The notes beneath the pieces are model-generated. The model saw nothing but the letters and a program-made list of their open reading frames with translations. It made no database searches and was not told the origin of the DNA. Shown here piece after piece: positions 1 through 10,010 of a stretch of 64,000 nucleotides of DNA. How positions within the stretch are numbered: position 1 is the first letter of the stretch; every line of letters starts with the position of its first letter. The position numbers and the translations under genes were made by a program. Origin of the DNA: Styela clava (lineage: Eukaryota > Chordata > Ascidiacea > Stolidobranchia > Styelidae); contig NC_135252.1 in the NCBI RefSeq assembly GCF_964204865.1, positions 496,001-560,000 on the forward strand, given 5' to 3'.

Positions 1-1536
1 ACCAAACTATATTTTATGTGATTTTTCTAAAGCAGGTAATCAAACAGAATGGAAAATGATTCAAATGAACATGACCCTCGTTAAATTGCATTTGCATTTC
101 TTTTTTATATATTATCTATATATATATTTAGCTCAATATCAGATGGCAATAGCTAATAAAAATATTCCAATCAAATAGAGCTATTGTTATTGAAAAGAGT
201 ACTGAGTATATATACTTAAGAACTACTAATCTGAAATGACATTTAATCAGCATCAATCTTCTGTTAAAAACTACAATTTTCTCAGTTAAAATTATTTGAA
301 ATGCACAGAATGCAAGGCATAGCTATTTCCAAAGATTGACCTAGTAACTTGGTTCACAGGTTCATATAGAGGCTTTTCGGTCCCGTGAAAAAGTGTGCAC
401 GGACTATAGTTATGTCGTGCGTTTCCTCGACACTATGTATGTCATTTTAAACAGTCATAAAAGCTTATTCAAGCAGTATATGAAGGTTGAGCTTTGCATG
501 AAAAACTAAAGTCGAATCTGCATTACTTCTCGCTTCATTCGAAGTGGGATATCTTTGTAACACCTAGATGCCCCAAATAAAATGGAATCCGCATATTCGT
601 GAAAGAGTATACGCTACAATGTTTTGTTTGCCGGGGGTGTGCTACATAGTATTAAAATTCAGACGTATTTTGGTCTCTATTGCTTGGAGTTTCTAAATAT
701 TTAATCCGCATTAGTATTGAACATTGGCACACAGTTTTTGATCAGTCACTAAGGTGAAATATCTGTCGTGCAAAAAGTGACTCTGTTTTCGAACTGCTTC
801 ATCTATTATAGCAGAGGCTTGTTTCTCTCTTATGGTATATCATGCACCAGTGGAAGATAAAATTCTGGAAAATAAAGCACAGGGAGACCTGCTAGGTAGC
901 ACACATCAGCTATTTAGGAAGTTTACATTCAAATCCAAGATTCCGTGTTATTATTTGTACATTGCTTGAATATAATCAAATATTCACAGTATCTGGTTTG
1001 TACGATGCGATGCCTTAGGCTAGTGGTTAGCCGCGCCCTTTTTTTAGCGTGTTCCAAAATTTTATCTAACCTTCTATAGCTAACAATAAAACAGATGATT
1101 GAGGCGAAAATATGTTTTATCCAAAACACCTTGAAAATACATGGGTGGAATTGCAATCTCTAAACAATAAATAAATGTAGATATCCAAAATAAGACGGGC
1201 AAGATCAAATCTAACAAATATTTCTACTTTTAATTAGCTTCATGCACTCTCCAAAAAATTTCGGTAAATAAAAGCGTTAATTTTCAGTTGTAGTCAATTT
1301 CATATTCTTTCAGAAAATACATCGATATCAGTTTTATAAAACCGGTTCCATTCAGAAATATGCCTTCACATTTTAAAAACTACCTGATATACTAATAGTT
1401 TTGTGAGACTTCAAAATTCGAAGGGCGCTGGGATTTACATATTTCAGAGAGAAAAAAGACACTGAAACGGCTTAATCATGTGACAAAACACGGCATATCG
1501 CCTGTTTGTCAGTCCATGTTTGGTATAGGATTAGTT

Positions 1537-1754
1537 GGCCAGTTATCAGTTTTCAGATGTATGGTCTTGATGGTGGAGAAAGCCGTAACGACCAGCGCTT
1601 ACATGAAACACCTTATGGCGACAGGGAGTCCTGCAACACTCTCGCATATAAGCATTCCCGCATGGGATTCGAACCTACGCAGGTTAATTAGAGGTTCCGT
1701 GACGAGCGTATTCTGAGTGTTCAGCATGATGCACCACAACACCGAGCCAAGAAT
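1537..1754 (-). repeat. tRNA-derived SINE-like element, copy 1
   Basis: On the minus strand the piece contains GGTTCGAATCC (1665-1675), a perfect match to the RNA polymerase III box B pattern GWTCRANNC, and about 65 bases before it TTGGCTCGGTG (1740-1750), close to a box A (TRGYNNANNNG) with one mismatch. It ends in GATAACTGGCC with no poly(A) tail. The spacing is too long and the arms do not fold for an intact tRNA gene. A diverged relative of the same 190 bp lies in the arms of the ISL2EU-like element (42485-42685). Confidence 0.5.
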
Positions 1755-2159
1755 ATTTTTTGCAGAGCTTTGCTGAACATTATCATCCGTTCTGGACAAT
1801 CTCAATAAGGCGCTAGGTCATATTGTATCTCTAATTCTGTAAAACCGTGTACAAACGCTTTTATCCGCAATTTAATGAAGTGTGATAAACAAATGGCTTG
1901 ACATGTCGACGTTTTTGAGGCATCATATCATATTTCCAAAATTGCAATTTGTCCTTAGTCCTCCACATTCTCAACCATCATTTTCTTTAACTTTGCACAA
2001 AATTAGATTTCCCATTTATGAAGTCCAATTTCGCTCTTTCCACCAGCGACCAAAATGCGGTGGGTTTCGATTGCAGCTTGCAGAATAGCATAGGTAGGCT
2101 CTCAGATGCAAAAAATGACTTCTATGAATGGACATTTTTCTGAAAAATTGCTCGAGCTC

Positions 2160-2345
2160 ACCAACGCTTATTTGAATTCACTAAGCGAAAAATATGAGAA
2201 ATTGCATTAGCCTGTATCGACTGTATTTTTTGTTTTTTTTTTACAGAAAAACCAGAAACTAATCTTATACGTAAACCTCATATCAACAAAATTATTGTCA
2301 TTGCAGCAGCATACTACATTAATGCAATTTATCTGATTGAAATGA
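2160..2345 (+). other. Splice-acceptor-like site with short conserved frame
   Basis: A T-rich tract followed by ACAG (2230-2248) precedes an open frame beginning ENPETNLIRKPHINKI, which is kept in most subunits (for example 10340, 16600, 18285, 24870, 34090, 40640, 60150, 62245). It could be a relic exon of a gene or transposon caught in the subunit. No family recognised. Conservation may only reflect recent duplication. Confidence 0.2.
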
Positions 2346-2524
2346 GTAAATTACGTTTAGCATGGTTTATTTAACAATGATGTATGAGGTTAAGTGACAC
2401 AAATATATTAACAAGTCTTAACACAGACGTAACATTATTATTCATTTACAGGTGTCTTTTTATATTAATTTTATCATTGCAACAAAAGTCTACATCAGTA
2501 AACAAGTCGGAGGTTGGTTTGGTC

Positions 2525-2542
2525 ACTGGGACTAAACCCAGT
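2525..2542. other. Conserved short hairpin in the subunit
   Basis: ACTGGGACTAAACCCAGT is a perfect 6-bp stem with a 6-base loop. It is kept in nearly all subunits (4287, 11037, 16883, 18645, 25567, 34784, 60841, 62939) but disrupted in copy 7 (41310: GGTTGGGACTAAATCCAGT). Function unknown. Confidence 0.4.
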
Positions 2543-3152
2543 CATCATTTCGGCCCTTGGTCATGATATATAGCCTAGGTTTAAAGTGGTTTTGAAAAAG
2601 TTTGGGATGGATTCTTAAAGAAATTTGATTATCGATCTGTATTCAACCGCATTAGAGTCACCACCATCCTGATTTATTTTTATTTCAGATTCCTGGATCG
2701 TTAATTTATGACTACAAAACATTTTTCGCAAACGGCATCGTATGCGGGAAGAGACTAAATTGCAAATCTACTTCTCGTATATCACCAAAAACATTTTGCA
2801 CCCCCGAAAAACGCCCCGAGAAATGAACTAATCAATTGTTATGTTACGTCTTCAACAATGTTAGAGCAACTTTGACAACAATTGCATAACGATATTCAGA
2901 AACGCGAGTCACAAAAGAGCGCAGAGAGCCGTAAAAAAAATTGTGAGGCTTTTTTGTTTCGTTCTCGTACAAGATATCGTTTCAATTTGTAAAGGAGCAT
3001 AATTGCCAGGTCGAATTTCAACAAGATTTGTCGTCGTAGAAAATCCAAATCGTTGACCCGATAATAAAAATTTTGATCATTTTTATAGCAAATTCTATTT
3101 TTCAATTTCATCAACTCGCCGCCGATAGTAGTCTGATTTATTTTAAAGGAAG

Positions 3153-3481
3153 TCTATACGGGTCGTAGTACTTGATGTGGTGTGCCCATTCGACAACGGT
3201 GAGGCTGCCATAGAGGATGCGGCCCGTGGGAAGCATTCAAAGTATGAAGAGTTATTTCACTCCATTTCTCTTGCCACTGACAAGATGGTGGAGTTTCCCG
3301 CATTTGTGGTTGGTTCCCTTGGCGATTATGCCGTGTGGAACCAGACCTTTTGGGTGTGCGACTATGGCGGTCTCCGGTAATTAGGAACTCCATGCGCGCT
3401 TCCCGTCGCGCCTGGAGGGAAGGAAGACCTGGTGTGGACTTTCCAACCGTTGTTGTGTTTGCGTATATGTTTCATAATTAA
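3153..3481 (+). pseudogene. RLE-type non-LTR retrotransposon endonuclease remnant, copy 1 first subunit
   Basis: The frame starting TCT ATA CGG reads SIRVVVLDVVCPFDN and continues to AFVVGSLGDYAVWNQTFW before a stop at 3378-3380. The pattern 'VxDVxCPF(D/E)N … A…K…KY … VxxFVVGSLG' is what I know from the C-terminal restriction-like endonuclease of R2/NeSL/HERO-type non-LTR elements (a D of the catalytic core lies in VLDVVCPF). A second frame then runs to a stop at 3481 (…RASRRAWREGRPGVDF…AYMFHN), so a frameshift lies near the WNQTFW segment. Only this end of the protein is present and no reverse transcriptase was found upstream. The family call rests on motif recall, not on a search. Confidence 0.5.
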
Positions 3482-4920
3482 ACCTCATCAAAAGTTTGCA
3501 TGTTCCTCTATAATTTATCTACTAAAGTTAATCAAGTCTTTTATAAACGTTGTTACACCGATTTTCAGTTCTTCCGAAGTGTTTACTTTTAGTCCATCGC
3601 AAATGAAATATTGTAACAGGATTTAACACTTACTGCATAGATTCATTATTCCTCGATGTACAACGTGACCTTATTATATTTCATCAATTGCTCGGATGGC
3701 GAAAATTCTATTAGAGTATTCTACTGAATGGGCACGGTAATTTTATTGCGGGTTTCGATTGCAGCTTGCAGAATAGCATAGGTAGGCTCTCAAATGCTAA
3801 AAATGACTTCTATGAATGGACATTTTTCTGAAAAATTGCTCGAGCTCACCAACGCTTATTTGAATTCACTAAGCGAAAAATATGAGAAATTGCATTAGCC
3901 TGTATCGACTGTATTTTCCTGTTTTCTTTACAGAAAAAACAGAAATTAATCTTATACGTAAACCTCATATCAACAAAATTGTTGTCATTACAGCAGCATA
4001 CTACATTAATGCAATTTATCTGATTGGAATGAGTAAATTAACTAATTGCAGCACAAGATTTGTTTATTCTTTTTAATTACGTCTGTGTTTACTTCTGAGC
4101 ATGGGTGAAATCGGTTTGCTTTACATGTAGTTGTTGTATCATTTAACATAGCTGTATGAAAAATAATGTTCAATAATTAACAAGTCTTAACACAGACGTA
4201 ACAATATTATTCATTTACAGGTGTCTTTTTATATTATTTTTATCATTGCAACAAAAGTCTACAACAGTAAACAAGTCGGAGGTTGTTTGGTCACTGGGAC
4301 TAAACCCAGTCATTATTTCGGCCCTGGGTCATGATATATGGCCTAGGTTTAAGGTGGTTTTGAAAAAGTTTGGGATGGATTCTTAAAGAAATTTGATTAT
4401 CGATCTGTATTCAACCGCATTAGAGTCACCACCATCCTGATTTATTTTTATTTCAGATTTCTGGATCGTTAATTTATGACTACAAAACATTTTTCGCAAA
4501 CGGCATCGTATGCGGGAAGAGACTAAATTGCAAATCTACTTCTCGTATATCACCAAAAACATTTTGCACCCCGGAAAAACGCCCCGAGAAATGAACTAAT
4601 CAATTGTTATGTTACGTCTTCAACAATGTTAGAGCAACTTTGACAACAATGGCATGACGATATTCAGAAACGCGAGTCACAAAAGAGCGCAGACAGCCGT
4701 AAAAAAAATTGGGAGGCTTTTTTGTTTCGTTCTCGTACAAGATATTGTTTCAATTTGTAATTGAGCATAATTGCCAGGTCGAATTTCAACAAGATTTGTC
4801 GTCGTAGAAAATCCAAATCGTTGACCCGATAATAACAATTTTGATCATTTTTATTGCAAATTCTATTCTTCAATTTCATCAACTCGCCGCCGATAGTAGT
4901 CCGATTTATTTTAAAGGAAG

Positions 4921-5249
4921 TCTATAGGGCTCGTAGTACTTGATGTGGTGTGCCCATTCGACAACGGTGAGGCTGCTATAGAGGATGCGGCCCGTCGGAA
5001 GCATTCAAAGTATGAAGAGTTATTTCACTCCATTTCTCTTGCCACTGACAAGATGGTGGAGTTTCCCGCATTTGTGGTTGGTTCCCTTAGCAATTACGCC
5101 GTGTGGAACCAGACCTTTTGGGTGTGCGACTATGGCGGTCTCCGGTAATTAGGAACTCCATGTGCGCTTCCCGTCGCGTCTGGAGGGAAGAAAGGCCTGG
5201 TGTGGACTTTCTAACCGTTGTTGTGTTTGCGTATATGTTTCATAATTAA
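4921..5249 (+). pseudogene. RLE endonuclease remnant, copy 1 second subunit
   Basis: Same fragment, with private changes: SIGLVVLD at the start (TATAGGGCTC), AARRK instead of AARGK, and GSLSNYAVW instead of GSLGDYAVW. Same internal frameshift. Confidence 0.48.
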
Positions 5250-5525
5250 ACCTCATCAAAAGTTTGCATGTTCCTCTATAATTTAACTACTAAAGTTAAT
5301 CAAGTCTTTTATAAACGTTGTTACACCGATTTTCAGTTCTTCCGAAGTGTTTACTTTTAGTCCATCACAAATGAAATATTGTAACAGGATTTAACACTTA
5401 CTGCATAGATTCATTATTCCTCGATGTACAACGTGACCTTATTATATTTCATCAATTGCTCGGATGGCGAAAATTCTATTAGAGTATTCTACTGAATGGG
5501 CACTGTAATTTTATTGCGTATGCCA

Positions 5526-5696
5526 TAGGGTGTCCATAAAGTACTTTTTTAATTGAAAAGGGAATTTATCGATGCCATATTTTGTTTTGGCTCTCTCAGA
5601 TGTATTAAATGAAGTAAAAATACATAAATAATTACTGATTCAATACAAAAAAAACTGGTTAGGTAATTTTGTGAAGGACTTTATGCACACCATGTA
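5526..5696. mobile_element. Mariner-like MITE, copy 1
   Basis: About 170 bp bounded by imperfect terminal inverted repeats: left TAGGGTGTCCATAAAGTAC, right (complement) CATGGTGTGCATAAAGTCC, with TA at both borders as expected for Tc1/mariner-type insertion. The interior is AT-rich without coding capacity. It sits directly at the 3' end of the subunit (5518). Confidence 0.55.
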
Positions 5697-6005
5697 TATA
5701 TAAAAGCAAACTAAATATGGCAAAATGATCTTCAAGTTGTAGCAATTTCCATATTAGTGTAACACCCAATAGTTATTCAATTATATTTAGACAATATGCA
5801 TATAATGATATAAATTTCTGATTTAAATGTTAACTTGCAAACCCTTGAGCTGTATTGTCGGAACCCTGGTTGAAAACCATCGCAATACAGCATATTGTCT
5901 CATTTTTGTAGATTTGGTAAGAGGACGTCTTATCGGGAAATTTTAGCAAATTCTTGCTTCTGTAGGTGTTTTACATACTTCTGTGGGTATTATTCTTTAC
6001 GGTGA

Positions 6006-6195
6006 CCGTACATTTGAATCCACTTACATTTGAACCCATGTGTATATCCGCGGGTTCAATCTACATTCATGGGCTAAAACCCATTGGTTAGGGTTAGTAT
6101 GGGTCAAATATCCGCAAAACGGAAAAAAATTTCATAGGTGCAATATGCAGGTGCAATTGTCGTGGGTTCAAATGTACGTGGGTTCAAATTTATGG
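6006..6195. mobile_element. Fold-back (MITE-like) element with GAACCC repeats, copy 1
   Basis: About 190 bp with inverted ends of about 35 bp: left CCGTACATTTGAATCCAC, right (complement) CCATAAATTTGAACCCAC, each continuing into a second ACATTTGAACCC unit. The centre includes TTAGGGTTAG and AAACCCATTGGTT, which can pair locally. No coding potential. This looks like a small non-autonomous DNA element of unknown family. Confidence 0.5.
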
Positions 6196-6584
6196 AATCC
6201 CTTCTTCACTTGTTTCTGCCACGGCTTAGATGGTGGCACCGTTCCCATCAGGATGTGGGGCATGATGCAGTCAAATGTATGTATATATAATGAGATGCAA
6301 GTAGTACTGCACATGTTTGTGTTAGTCAGATTGATGGAGTGGGTAAACTGAAACCATTCGGTTATTACGTGTACCGCCAATAACACCAATTACTTCAACA
6401 ATCATCACGCTCATAATTACCTCACAAGTTCACATTGATTATAAGTAAATAAAAATAACGTTTACTTGAAAATATATCATGGCCAGTTACACGTCTCATT
6501 GCGGAAGGTTTTTAAAACAGCAATAAAAGGTCCATGTGCGCCGTAATTTAAGTTAATGTAGCGATAGTTCGCAGGCGTAAATTA

Positions 6585-6652
6585 ATGCGGCCCGCACGTT
6601 ACCGGAAATGTGTTTATTTTTCCCGCAAGTACATAAAGTTTGCCGACCACTG
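6585..6652. mobile_element. hAT-like transposon end (first type)
   Basis: The stretch GCGGCCCGCACG…AAGTTTGCCGACCACTG has the look of a hAT terminus (complement: CAGTGGTCGGCAAACTT, with an inner GCGGGCCGC). No matching opposite end was found within the monomer, so it is a truncated piece. Other copies end at 12764, 21006, 27923, 31257, 37134 and 56581. An 88-codon open frame runs through it in several copies and I regard it as non-coding. Confidence 0.35.
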
Positions 6653-6826
6653 GCTTAGTACGATTAGTCACAACGCCGCACCTGTTAATCTACTGGAAAT
6701 GAAAAATAAGAACACCATAAAAAAAGAAAATGCACTGCACATAGAAAACAATATAAATACAAAATACGATAAAGTAACTGGACATGGACTGGTAACCAAG
6801 CAAGAGGCTATGATTGTCGTATGATC

Positions 6827-6980
6827 AAGCAGTCTTATAGTTTTCCCTTCCCCCAGGATAAATATGTAAGATCTTACCTTATCTCATACCCGACATGGAA
6901 TGGTAACAAGGCGAGCACATGTAGTGCGCCATATGAATAAGCTATCTTATGGGCTTTCCATTCCCCCGGGATACATTCAG
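6827..6980. repeat. Imperfect 40-bp direct repeat in spacer
   Basis: 6827-6866 and 6939-6980 both read AAGC(A/T)…TCTTAT…TTCCCCC(A/C)GGATA(A/C)AT. The piece between contains ACCCGACATGGAATGGTAA, which has a relative (CCCGACATAGAATGGTAA) at 42698-42715 inside the ISL2EU-like element. Present in all complete monomers. Confidence 0.55.
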
Positions 6981-7763
6981 GTTTGTTGCAAAATGTACGT
7001 AAATATCACTATGTAAAGTTTGAAGTTTTTAGTGACCAATCAAAACACAATATGAAGCCTATGATTGCCACCAGCCATATTCCCTTCGATAATAAACATA
7101 GCACAAGCATGATATGAAGTTTCCATTTGACATAATATATTATCCACTTTTGATTTATTGTGTGTTGTGTCTCGCACATGACATGCATTTATTAATGCTT
7201 TATATTCTTTTCAAATCCCACCAATGTTGCAATGGTGCCTGGCATGTTTAGTAATGTTTAATTACATTTTCATTTTACTGTCGAGTTCCAAGGTACATGA
7301 AGCCCTAAAAGAGGTAGCTCAGTCTCAGTCTTGTTGTAGTTCTGAACAATTACGGTGAGACCCAAACTTCAATATTTCCGAATTATTAAAATGTTCGAAT
7401 ATTGATAAATTTTGATATATTGATCAAATTTGGTGATACAGGAGTGTCACTGCGGACGCTTGAACACGAATTGGACATTTGATTCCTTCGGTCGCTTAAG
7501 AAATTTGCAGTTACTAATCTAGTAGCATCAGAAAATGTCATATACGTACATAAGTAGCACCCAATCAATAGTTGCCCATTCATGGTTACAGTTTTTGTTT
7601 TTATTTTCAAGAATGCGATTGAAGTCTGAAGTCAAAATTTTATATTCATTGCACAGGTGCAACTAGCAATTCAACTAGTACCATTTCCTTAACTCATATA
7701 CGGAGGCCTCAGAATTATTTCAGGTCAGCACGAGTATCTGCAGGCTCTGATTTTATGAAAATT

Positions 7764-7794
7764 GGGGTCGCGAAAAAAAAGTTTGGGAACCACT
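7764..7794. mobile_element. hAT-like transposon end (second type)
   Basis: GGGGTCGCGAAAAAAAAG followed by TTTGGGAACCACT. The complement, AGTGGTTCCCAAACTTTT…CGCGACCCC, is typical of hAT termini. It points the same way as the first-type end 1.1 kb upstream, so the two are not ends of one element. It recurs in every complete copy (for example 13872-13902). Confidence 0.38.
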
Positions 7795-9792
7795 TGAACT
7801 AATATATATGGCATCTATGTGGGCGCAAGCGACATTTGTCATGAGTTAGAACAATTGCAGTCAAGGCATGTTCCAAAAATGTATCTTGGGGATGGCAGCG
7901 TCCCACTTCGAGGCAAATTCGATTCCGATTTATATTTACAAAATGTTGAAATTCAAACATGGCATGTTGGCTGAAGTGGTTGACAACTAGTTCGTGAATT
8001 TATGTGTAGCCCATGGATACAGCGCTCGCGTGGTGGGTAGTGTAGCTGTTTTCTCAATACGTCCAGTTCTATTATCAACTCGTTGAAAAAATTGCTGGGT
8101 CGATTCTTTGGATCATCCCGTTTATTGACAGAAGGGGGATTTTTTTGATTTGTTTGAAATAACGCCACGGCTGAAATCCCCTCCTTACAATAAAAGAATC
8201 AGCGAATCTAAGATCAGCGACTTAAAAATGGACGGGTATTTTCCGGACGAATTCCACCAAACTATATTTTATGTGATTTTTCTAAAGCAGCGTAATCAAA
8301 CAGAATGGAAAATGATTCAAATGAACATGACCCTCGTTAAATTGCATTTGCATTTCTTTTTTATATATTATCTATATATATATTTAGCTCAATATCAGAT
8401 GGCAATAGCTAATAAAAATATTCCAATCAAATAGAGCTATTGTTATTGAAAAGAGTACGGAGTATATATACTTAAGAACTACTAATCTGAAATGAGATTT
8501 AATCAGCATCAATCTTCTGTTAAAAACTACAATCTTCTCAGTTAAAATTATTTGAAATGCACAGAATGCAAGGCATAGCTATTTCCAAAGATTGACCTAG
8601 TAACTTGGTTCACAGGTTCATATAGAGGCTTTTCGGTCCCGTGAAAAAGTGTGCAGCGACTATAGTTATGTCGTGCGTTTCCTCGACACTATGTATGTCA
8701 TTTTAAACAGTCATAAAAGCTTATTCAAGCAGTATATGAAGGTTGAGCTTTGCATGAAAAACTAAAGTCGAATCTGCATTACTTCTCGCTTCATTCGAAG
8801 TGGGATATCTTTGTAACACCTAGATGCCCCAAATAAAATGGAATCCACATATTCGTGAAAGAGTATACGCTACAATGTTTTGTTTGCCGGGGGTGTGCTA
8901 CATAGTATTAAAATTCAGTCGTATTTTGCTCTCTATAGCTTGAAGTTTCTAAATATTTAATCCGCATTAGTATTGAACATTGGCACACAGTTTTTGATCA
9001 TTCACTAAAGTGAAATATCTGTCGTGCAAAAAGTGACTCTGTTTTCGAACTGCTTCATCTATTATAGCAGAGGCTTGTTTCTCTCCTATGGTATATCATG
9101 CACCAGTTGAAGATAAAATTCTGGAAAATAAAGCACAGGGAAACCTGCTAGGTAGCACACATCAGCTATTTAGAAAGTTTACATTCAAATCCAAGATTCC
9201 GTGTTATTATTTGTACATTGCTTGAATATAATCAAATATTCACAGTATCTGGTTTGTACGATATGATGCCTTAGGCTAGTGGTTAACCGCGCCCTTTTTT
9301 TAGCGTGTTCCAAAATTTTATCTAACCTTCTATAGCTAACAATAAAACAGATGATTGAGGCGAAAATATGTTTTATCCAAAACACCTTGAAAATACATGG
9401 GTGGAATTGCAATCTCTAAACAATAAATAAATGTAGATATACAAAATAAGACGGGCAAGATCAAATCTAACAAATATTTCTACTTTTAATTAGCTTCATG
9501 CACTCTCCAAAAATTTTCGGTAAATAAAAGCGTTAATTTTCAGTTGTAGTTCATTTCATATTCTTTCAGAAAATACATCGATATCAGTTTTATAAAACCG
9601 GTTTCATTCAGATATATGCCTTCACATTTTAAAAACTACCTGATATACTAATAGTTTTGTGAGACTTCAAAATTCGAAGGGCGCTGGGATTTACATATTT
9701 CAGAGAGAAAAAAGATACTGAAACGGCTTAATCATGTGACAAAACACAGCATATCGCCTGGTTGTCAGTCCATGTTTGGTATAGGATTAGTT

Positions 9793-10010
9793 GGCCAGTT
9801 ATCAGTTTTCAGATGTATGGTCTTGATGGTGGAGAAAGCCGTAACGACCAGCGCTTACATGAAACACCTTATGGCGACAGGGAGTCCTGCAACACTCTCG
9901 CATATAATCATTCCCGCATGGGATTCGAACCTACGCAGGTTAATTAGAGGTTCTGTGACGAGCGTATTCTGAGTGTTCAGCATGATGCACCACAACACCG
10001 AGCCAAGAAT
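9793..10010 (-). repeat. SINE-like element, copy 2
   Basis: Box B motif intact at about 9921-9931. Differs from copy 1 by ATAATCATTC for ATAAGCATTC and TTTGTTGCAG for TTTTTTGCAG just beyond the left box. Confidence 0.48.

Larger units (their letters stand above)
2063..5518. repeat. Doubled subunit in copy 1 (2063-3750 and 3751-5518)
   Basis: Both halves start GGTTTCGATTGCAGCTTGCA and end TTATTGCG. The outer end runs on into TATGCCATAGGG. The first half lost the stretch between 'GTAAATTACGTTTAG' and 'CATGGTTTATTT' (about 0.4 kb compared with copy 4), and the second half lost a different part of the same stretch (seam near 4170). Each half carries a 72-codon minus-strand open frame and an endonuclease remnant. 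The halves differ at several percent of positions. Confidence 0.88.
1..8255. repeat. Composite tandem repeat, copy 1 (8.26 kb)
   Basis: Reference copy of the array. Modules in order: AT-rich spacer 1-1536 with no recognisable gene; SINE-like element 1537-1754; linker to 2062; doubled subunit 2063-3750 / 3751-5518; mariner-like MITE 5526-5696; spacer; fold-back element 6006-6195; hAT-like end near 6585-6652; spacer 6653-7763 holding an imperfect 40-bp direct repeat; hAT-like end 7764-7794; spacer to 8255. Start phase is arbitrary, set by the first base of the window. The copy recurs at +14358 with only scattered changes. Nothing in it looks like a functioning gene. Confidence 0.9.

Noticed and set aside
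1003-1035. tRNA-like box A in GGCTAGTGGTTAGCC followed by a T run
   Set aside because: No box B at a suitable distance and no cloverleaf. The T7 run alone is not evidence for a pol III gene.
1599-1805. Possible functional tRNA gene on the minus strand (box B GGTTCGAATCC)
   Set aside because: Box A has a mismatch, the A-B spacing is about 65 bases, and the acceptor and anticodon stems do not pair. Better described as SINE-like.
2896-3114. 72-codon minus-strand open frame recurring in many subunits (also 4664, 17254, 19022, 25938, 63311)
   Set aside because: It is broken in copies 6, 7 and the first subunit of copy 8, has no recognisable motif, and its conservation is fully explained by recent duplication.
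6080-6110. Telomere-like TTAGGGTTAG
   Set aside because: Fewer than two full repeat units, part of the fold-back element. Not a telomere or interstitial telomere tract.
6558-6824. Open frame of up to 88 codons recurring in each monomer
   Set aside because: It runs straight through the hAT-like end and has changed start positions between copies (for example 6585 and 37122), so it looks like a by-product of non-coding sequence.
7953-8434. Overlapping open frames on both strands near the copy boundary (71 and 94 codons)
   Set aside because: Both strands are open by chance in AT-rich repeat sequence. No family resemblance.
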